From Fibrobacteria bacterium AD312 (GTDB lineage Bacteria; Fibrobacterota; Fibrobacteria; Fibrobacterales; Fibrobacteraceae), in contig LIUM01000002.1 in the NCBI GenBank assembly GCA_001462345.1, forward strand, positions 1 to 64,000: a DNA stretch of 64,000 bases. The letters run 5' to 3'. Positions 60,747 through 64,000 of the stretch are shown piece after piece. Made by a program: the position numbers and the translations under genes. Every line of letters begins with the position of its first letter. Positions within the stretch are counted from its first letter, which is position 1. The notes under the pieces were generated by a model. That model searched no databases. It was not told the DNA's origin and worked only from the letters and a program-made list of their open reading frames with translations.

Positions 60747-61496
60747 ATGAATTGGTTTTATATAGATAAAAGTATTAAATCAGGCGATCGCCGTCAGGGA
60801 CCATATTCCATTGATGAAATGCGTGAACTTGCAGCCCAAGGGTCTATCGAAAAGTCCACACTCGTCTGGCACACTGGCCTTGAAAATTGGATTCCATGGG
60901 AAAAATCCGATGGATTTATCAGTGAAGAAAAAGTGAATGAAATGATTCAGCAAACGATTGCTGAAATTCTAATCGAAAAGAAAATCAAACAAAGAAATGC
61001 CGCAGGTTTTGGTATTCGGGCGATGGCTTTTCTAATTGACTTTATCATTCTAAGCTTATTTGGTAGTCTAATTGTTTATGTACTAAGTGCTTTTCAATGG
61101 ATTGACTTAGAAGCAATTAATGTTTTAATGGATAAATACTGGTCCAACCCGCTTTCTCCTGACTTTGCACAAGAATTTCTAGAAGCCAAAGGGGTCTCCA
61201 TTTTTATTTCCATATGGTTTATTATTCAAGCCCTTTATTCCATTTACTTTCACACCAAGTACGCTGGCACCATAGGGAAATTGTTACTTCATCTTAAAGT
61301 TCAAAATGCCGATGGGACAAAGCTCAATTTACTTAAAGCGTCTTTACGCTATGCTTATAGTATTTTAACTCAATTCACTCTTGCGTTTTATGGGATAGGC
61401 TATCTTCTCGCTCTCATTGACCCTAAGAAAAGAGCCCTTCATGATTTCTTAGCTAATACACGCGTGGTTTACAGCGATTTTGACAAGGAAAAATAA
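60747..61496 (+). CDS. GYF-RDD family membrane protein
   Basis: The 249-residue product starts with a GYF_2 domain (NWFYIDKSIKSGDRRQGPYS, MRELAAQGSI, TLVWHTGLENWIPW), a soluble peptide-binding-like module. From about residue 85 it has an RDD domain with three membrane segments (FGIRAMAFLIDFIIL, IWFIIQALYSIYF, the KRALHDFLANTRVV end). RDD proteins are membrane proteins of mostly unknown role. It lies divergent to rapA and 6 bases before murA, so it may share the murA transcript. Confidence 0.88.
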   Translation: MNWFYIDKSIKSGDRRQGPYSIDEMRELAAQGSIEKSTLVWHTGLENWIPWEKSDGFISEEKVNEMIQQTIAEILIEKKIKQRNAAGFGIRAMAFLIDFIILSLFGSLIVYVLSAFQWIDLEAINVLMDKYWSNPLSPDFAQEFLEAKGVSIFISIWFIIQALYSIYFHTKYAGTIGKLLLHLKVQNADGTKLNLLKASLRYAYSILTQFTLAFYGIGYLLALIDPKKRALHDFLANTRVVYSDFDKEK

Positions 61497-61502
61497 AACA
61501 AT

Positions 61503-62771
61503 ATGGATCGTTATATAGTCTCTGCATTAAAAGAACCTCTTCATGGTGAAGTTGAAATTTCTGGTGCTAAAAATGCAGTACTTGCAGTAATGGCTGCGAC
61601 TCTTCTCGCTGACGGCGTTTCTGAAATTACAAATGCTCCTCACCTAAAAGACATGAAAACCATGTCTGATGTATTGCGCGTGATTGGTTGCCGAATTGAT
61701 GGTGGTTCTCATACATTACGTATTGATACTCGTGGGGTGAGTCATCTTGAAGCACCTTATGAGTTAGTTAAAACCATGCGTGCTAGCTTTTACGTACTAG
61801 GTCCTCTGGTAAGCCGTTTCGGCCGTTGTCGAGTTTCACTTCCTGGCGGTTGTGCTTGGGGTCCTCGTCCAGTGGATCTTCATTTAAAAGGCCTTGAAGC
61901 CCTTGGCGCCACAATCAATGTCACGCATGGTTATGTCGAAGCTATTTGTGAAGGACGCCTCAAAGGCGGAACATTCCATTTTCCTATTAGTAGTGTCGGT
62001 GCCACAGTAAACGTTTTAATGGCCGCGACTCTAGCCTCAGGTAAAAGCACGCTGCATAATGTGGCTCTTGAACCTGAGATTGATGCCCTTGTTGATTACC
62101 TCATTCAAATGGGGGCTAAAATTGAAGGCCGAGGCACAAGAACTTTAGTCATTGAAGGTGTTGAAAAATTAAACCCAGGATCTGGAGCAACAATACCAGA
62201 TCGCATTGAAGCAGGATCTTTTTTAATTGGCGCTGCGATGACTCGCGGACGAATAAAAACAACTCACATGAATCCTTCTCACATAGAAGCACTTACAGGT
62301 TGTTTGCGAGAGATGGGTTGTGACGTTTCTATTGGAGATACTTGGGTAGAAGTCGATGCTTATCAAAAAAAGCTAAAACCTATTTCTGTTACTACACTAC
62401 CTCACCCTGGATTTCCTACGGACTTACAGGCTCCTATGATGGCTTTATTAACAACGATTGAAGGCGCGAGTGTAATTCAAGATACTGTTTATAATGATCG
62501 ATTTACCCATATTGCAGAACTTCAACGTTTAGGGGCAGACATTCAATTAACAGGGAACACCGCTTATATCCGCGGTGGAAAGCCCTTATCTAGCGCTCCT
62601 ATTATGGCTTCCGATTTAAGAGCTGGCGCTGCTCTTGTTTTAGCAGCCCTTATTGCCGAAGGAGAAACTTCAATTAGTCGTATTTATCACATTGACCGTG
62701 GTTATGAAAACTTTGAAGAAAAAATGCGTTCTCTCGGGGCTCAAATTGAAAGAGCTCAAGATGAAGGGTAA
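61503..62771 (+). CDS. murA: UDP-N-acetylglucosamine 1-carboxyvinyltransferase MurA
   Basis: MurA transfers enolpyruvate from PEP to UDP-GlcNAc, the first committed step of peptidoglycan synthesis and the target of fosfomycin. The 422-residue product shows EISGAKNAVLAVMAA, the catalytic loop LPGGCAWGPRPVDLHL with Cys117, which marks a fosfomycin-sensitive type, and TDLQAPMMALL. The loop has Trp and Pro where most have Ile/Thr and Ala. It follows the RDD gene by 6 bases and its stop abuts that of the convergent gene. Confidence 0.96.
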   Translation: MDRYIVSALKEPLHGEVEISGAKNAVLAVMAATLLADGVSEITNAPHLKDMKTMSDVLRVIGCRIDGGSHTLRIDTRGVSHLEAPYELVKTMRASFYVLGPLVSRFGRCRVSLPGGCAWGPRPVDLHLKGLEALGATINVTHGYVEAICEGRLKGGTFHFPISSVGATVNVLMAATLASGKSTLHNVALEPEIDALVDYLIQMGAKIEGRGTRTLVIEGVEKLNPGSGATIPDRIEAGSFLIGAAMTRGRIKTTHMNPSHIEALTGCLREMGCDVSIGDTWVEVDAYQKKLKPISVTTLPHPGFPTDLQAPMMALLTTIEGASVIQDTVYNDRFTHIAELQRLGADIQLTGNTAYIRGGKPLSSAPIMASDLRAGAALVLAALIAEGETSISRIYHIDRGYENFEEKMRSLGAQIERAQDEG

Positions 62772-63896
62772 TTAGAAATTAATTTTCGTTCCCATTTTAA
62801 ATTCAGTAAAGAGCATGGTTTCAGGAATTATTCCTTTCCACAGTTCAGGACGTTCTGTATAATAGCGAATAAAATGTTCTATTCCAGCATGAATTTGAAC
62901 TTGATCCCACTTGGCAAATAAATAGCCTCCCAATCCACCTTCTAAAAAAGAAACGGACAAAGAATCTTTTTCATTGATAAGAAAAGTAGAAGCCAGGGAG
63001 CCCTTCATTTCAATACCTATTGGATTATCAAATTGATAAGAAGATTTCAATTGAATTGCTGGCCCCCATTTTACACCCTGATAATAACTGACATCCAAAT
63101 ACGATGAATCAATCCCATCTAAATAATTATCATCCGTAATTAAAAGAATGGAAGCTGTAGAATCCACATTAAAAAGAAGACCTAATGAGGCCGACATCGA
63201 AAGGCCTTTTTTCTGAATTTGGTGCCAAGACAAATTAAGCCCAGAACGCATTTCTAATATTTTATTGATAAAAGCAAAACCTTCTAAAACAAACAAACGA
63301 GTATCTTTTTTAAAAGCATACTTTTCAAAGAGAAAGAAAAAGGCAGGATTAATCTTATCACCTTCACTTAATGTAAAGTTCGCTCCAGTAGCTAAAGCAA
63401 AAGACTTTGACATCAAGGAATATTCAATGGCAGGCGAAATAACCCAATCATTTGTATCCAGCGAAGAGGAATCCGATTTCAAAAAGACTTCAGATAAAAA
63501 GGAGAATTCTATGGAATGCTTTCTTTGATTTCGATAAATATCATAAGCAATCGAAAAAACGGAAAAACCTTCTCCTAGCCACTCTTTAGAAGATTCCTCA
63601 CTTTCTTTTTCTTCATAACGAATTCCAATAGCATCAAAATCAAAGCCAAAACGCCACAAGTTTTGCTTTTGAATATCTAGAAAATCAATACCTAGAACAG
63701 CATAGTATTCTTTTAATATCTGAAGGATTTCTTCCGTATAAGGGCCTTCAGTAAAAAGCGCATCTTCAAATAAGGTGATTGCATCAACGATATCACCTGA
63801 GGATTCTGCTTCTAATGCACGCTGATAAAGAGAAGTTTGCTCGTCAGCAAAAACGTTTAAAACAAAAAGGAATAACAGTAGAACTGCCGTGCGCAT
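62772..63896 (-). CDS. putative outer-membrane or periplasmic protein with TPR-like start
   Basis: The 374-residue product has a signal peptide (residues 1-17, ending VFA), then a helical TPR-like stretch (YQRALEAESSGDIVDAITLFEDALF). The rest alternates amphipathic beta strands with aromatic ends (HSIEFSFLSEVF, ATGANFTLS, YFRYYTE-like) and ends in GTKINF, consistent with an outer-membrane barrel. No family name can be given. Its start overlaps the preceding gene's stop by 1 base, so the two are coupled. Confidence 0.7.
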   Translation of the reverse strand: MRTAVLLLFLFVLNVFADEQTSLYQRALEAESSGDIVDAITLFEDALFTEGPYTEEILQILKEYYAVLGIDFLDIQKQNLWRFGFDFDAIGIRYEEKESEESSKEWLGEGFSVFSIAYDIYRNQRKHSIEFSFLSEVFLKSDSSSLDTNDWVISPAIEYSLMSKSFALATGANFTLSEGDKINPAFFFLFEKYAFKKDTRLFVLEGFAFINKILEMRSGLNLSWHQIQKKGLSMSASLGLLFNVDSTASILLITDDNYLDGIDSSYLDVSYYQGVKWGPAIQLKSSYQFDNPIGIEMKGSLASTFLINEKDSLSVSFLEGGLGGYLFAKWDQVQIHAGIEHFIRYYTERPELWKGIIPETMLFTEFKMGTKINF

Positions 63897-64000
63897 TAAT
63901 GCTCATTACAATCTCCCCAAGGACAAGGAGGAAGAGGAGGCCAAGGGGGATATCTGTTATCTCGCTCTGGTCTCACTTCATGAGATTCTGGACGTTCAAT
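63896..64000 (-). CDS. C-terminal end of a gene cut by the window edge
   Basis: The last 34 codons of a minus-strand frame are present and end with TAA at 63896. The fragment is rich in Pro and Trp (YPPWPPLPPCPWGDC) and ends CNEH, which resembles a surface or linker tail. The rest lies outside the window, so no family can be assigned. The stop shares one base with the ATG of the next gene. Confidence 0.65.
   Translation of the reverse strand: MERPESHEVRPERDNRYPPWPPLPPCPWGDCNEH

Overview
The window looks like a chromosomal segment of an AT-rich (roughly 38-40% G+C by eye), anaerobic, meso-DAP, Gram-negative-type bacterium of the Fibrobacter lineage (Fibrobacterota). The lineage call rests on a GH16 lichenase with the circularly permuted domain order known from Fibrobacter succinogenes beta-glucanase, a remnant of a FISUMP (Fibrobacter succinogenes major paralogous) domain protein, long poly-serine linkers in large secreted proteins, and a PorV/PorQ-type outer-membrane protein. 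An oxygen-independent ribonucleotide reductase (nrdDG) fits anaerobic life. All calls come from reading the sequence; no database search was run.

Layout. 0.2-10.8 kb: miaA, a divergent polysaccharide deacetylase, pdxJ, a hypothetical gene, murI, an unusual UvrD-like helicase/PlsC acyltransferase fusion, a methyltransferase-GT4-membrane protein operon, and an RpoD-like sigma factor gene preceded by a near-perfect sigma-54 promoter and two identical spaced palindromes. 10.8-17.7 kb: two paralogous giant secreted proteins, one with a tandem-repeat serine linker. 17.9-28.6 kb: hemW, a class III nucleotide cyclase, tRNA-Gly(GCC), an intergenic repeat cluster, a sugar porter, a PorV-like protein, a phosphohexomutase, an AIM24-family protein and a large DEAD/DEAH helicase. 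28.7-35.8 kb: an internally deleted IS30 remnant, a cupin, a GntR-type regulator with an adjacent perfect palindrome, the GH16 enzyme, nrdDG and a flavodoxin-fold oxidoreductase. 35.9-49.5 kb (minus strand): a compact division and cell-wall (dcw) operon, mraZ-rsmH-ftsL-ftsI-murE-murF-ftsW-murG-murC-ftsQ-ftsA-ftsZ, with overlapping or abutting genes, a 10-bp-periodic MraZ operator over its promoter and a strong terminator after ftsZ. mraY and murD are absent from it. 49.5-53.8 kb: a sparse accessory patch with decayed DNA, a putative lipoprotein, an AGE-like epimerase plus DJ-1/PfpI pair and a FISUMP pseudogene. 53.9-64 kb: hisC, a NicO/DUF1007 metal-transport pair, rapA-proB, an RDD-family membrane protein, murA and two envelope-related genes, the last one cut by the window edge.

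How it fits together. Envelope building dominates: murI, murA and murC/E/F/G make precursors, FtsW/FtsI polymerise and cross-link at the septum, and FtsZ/A/Q/L form the divisome. Secreted and outer-membrane proteins and the glucanase fit a polysaccharide-degrading lifestyle. The most unexpected signals are the helicase-PlsC fusion with an internal ribosome-binding site, the sigma-54 to sigma-70-type cascade with paired upstream palindromes, and the repeat/hairpin cluster near 20.6 kb.
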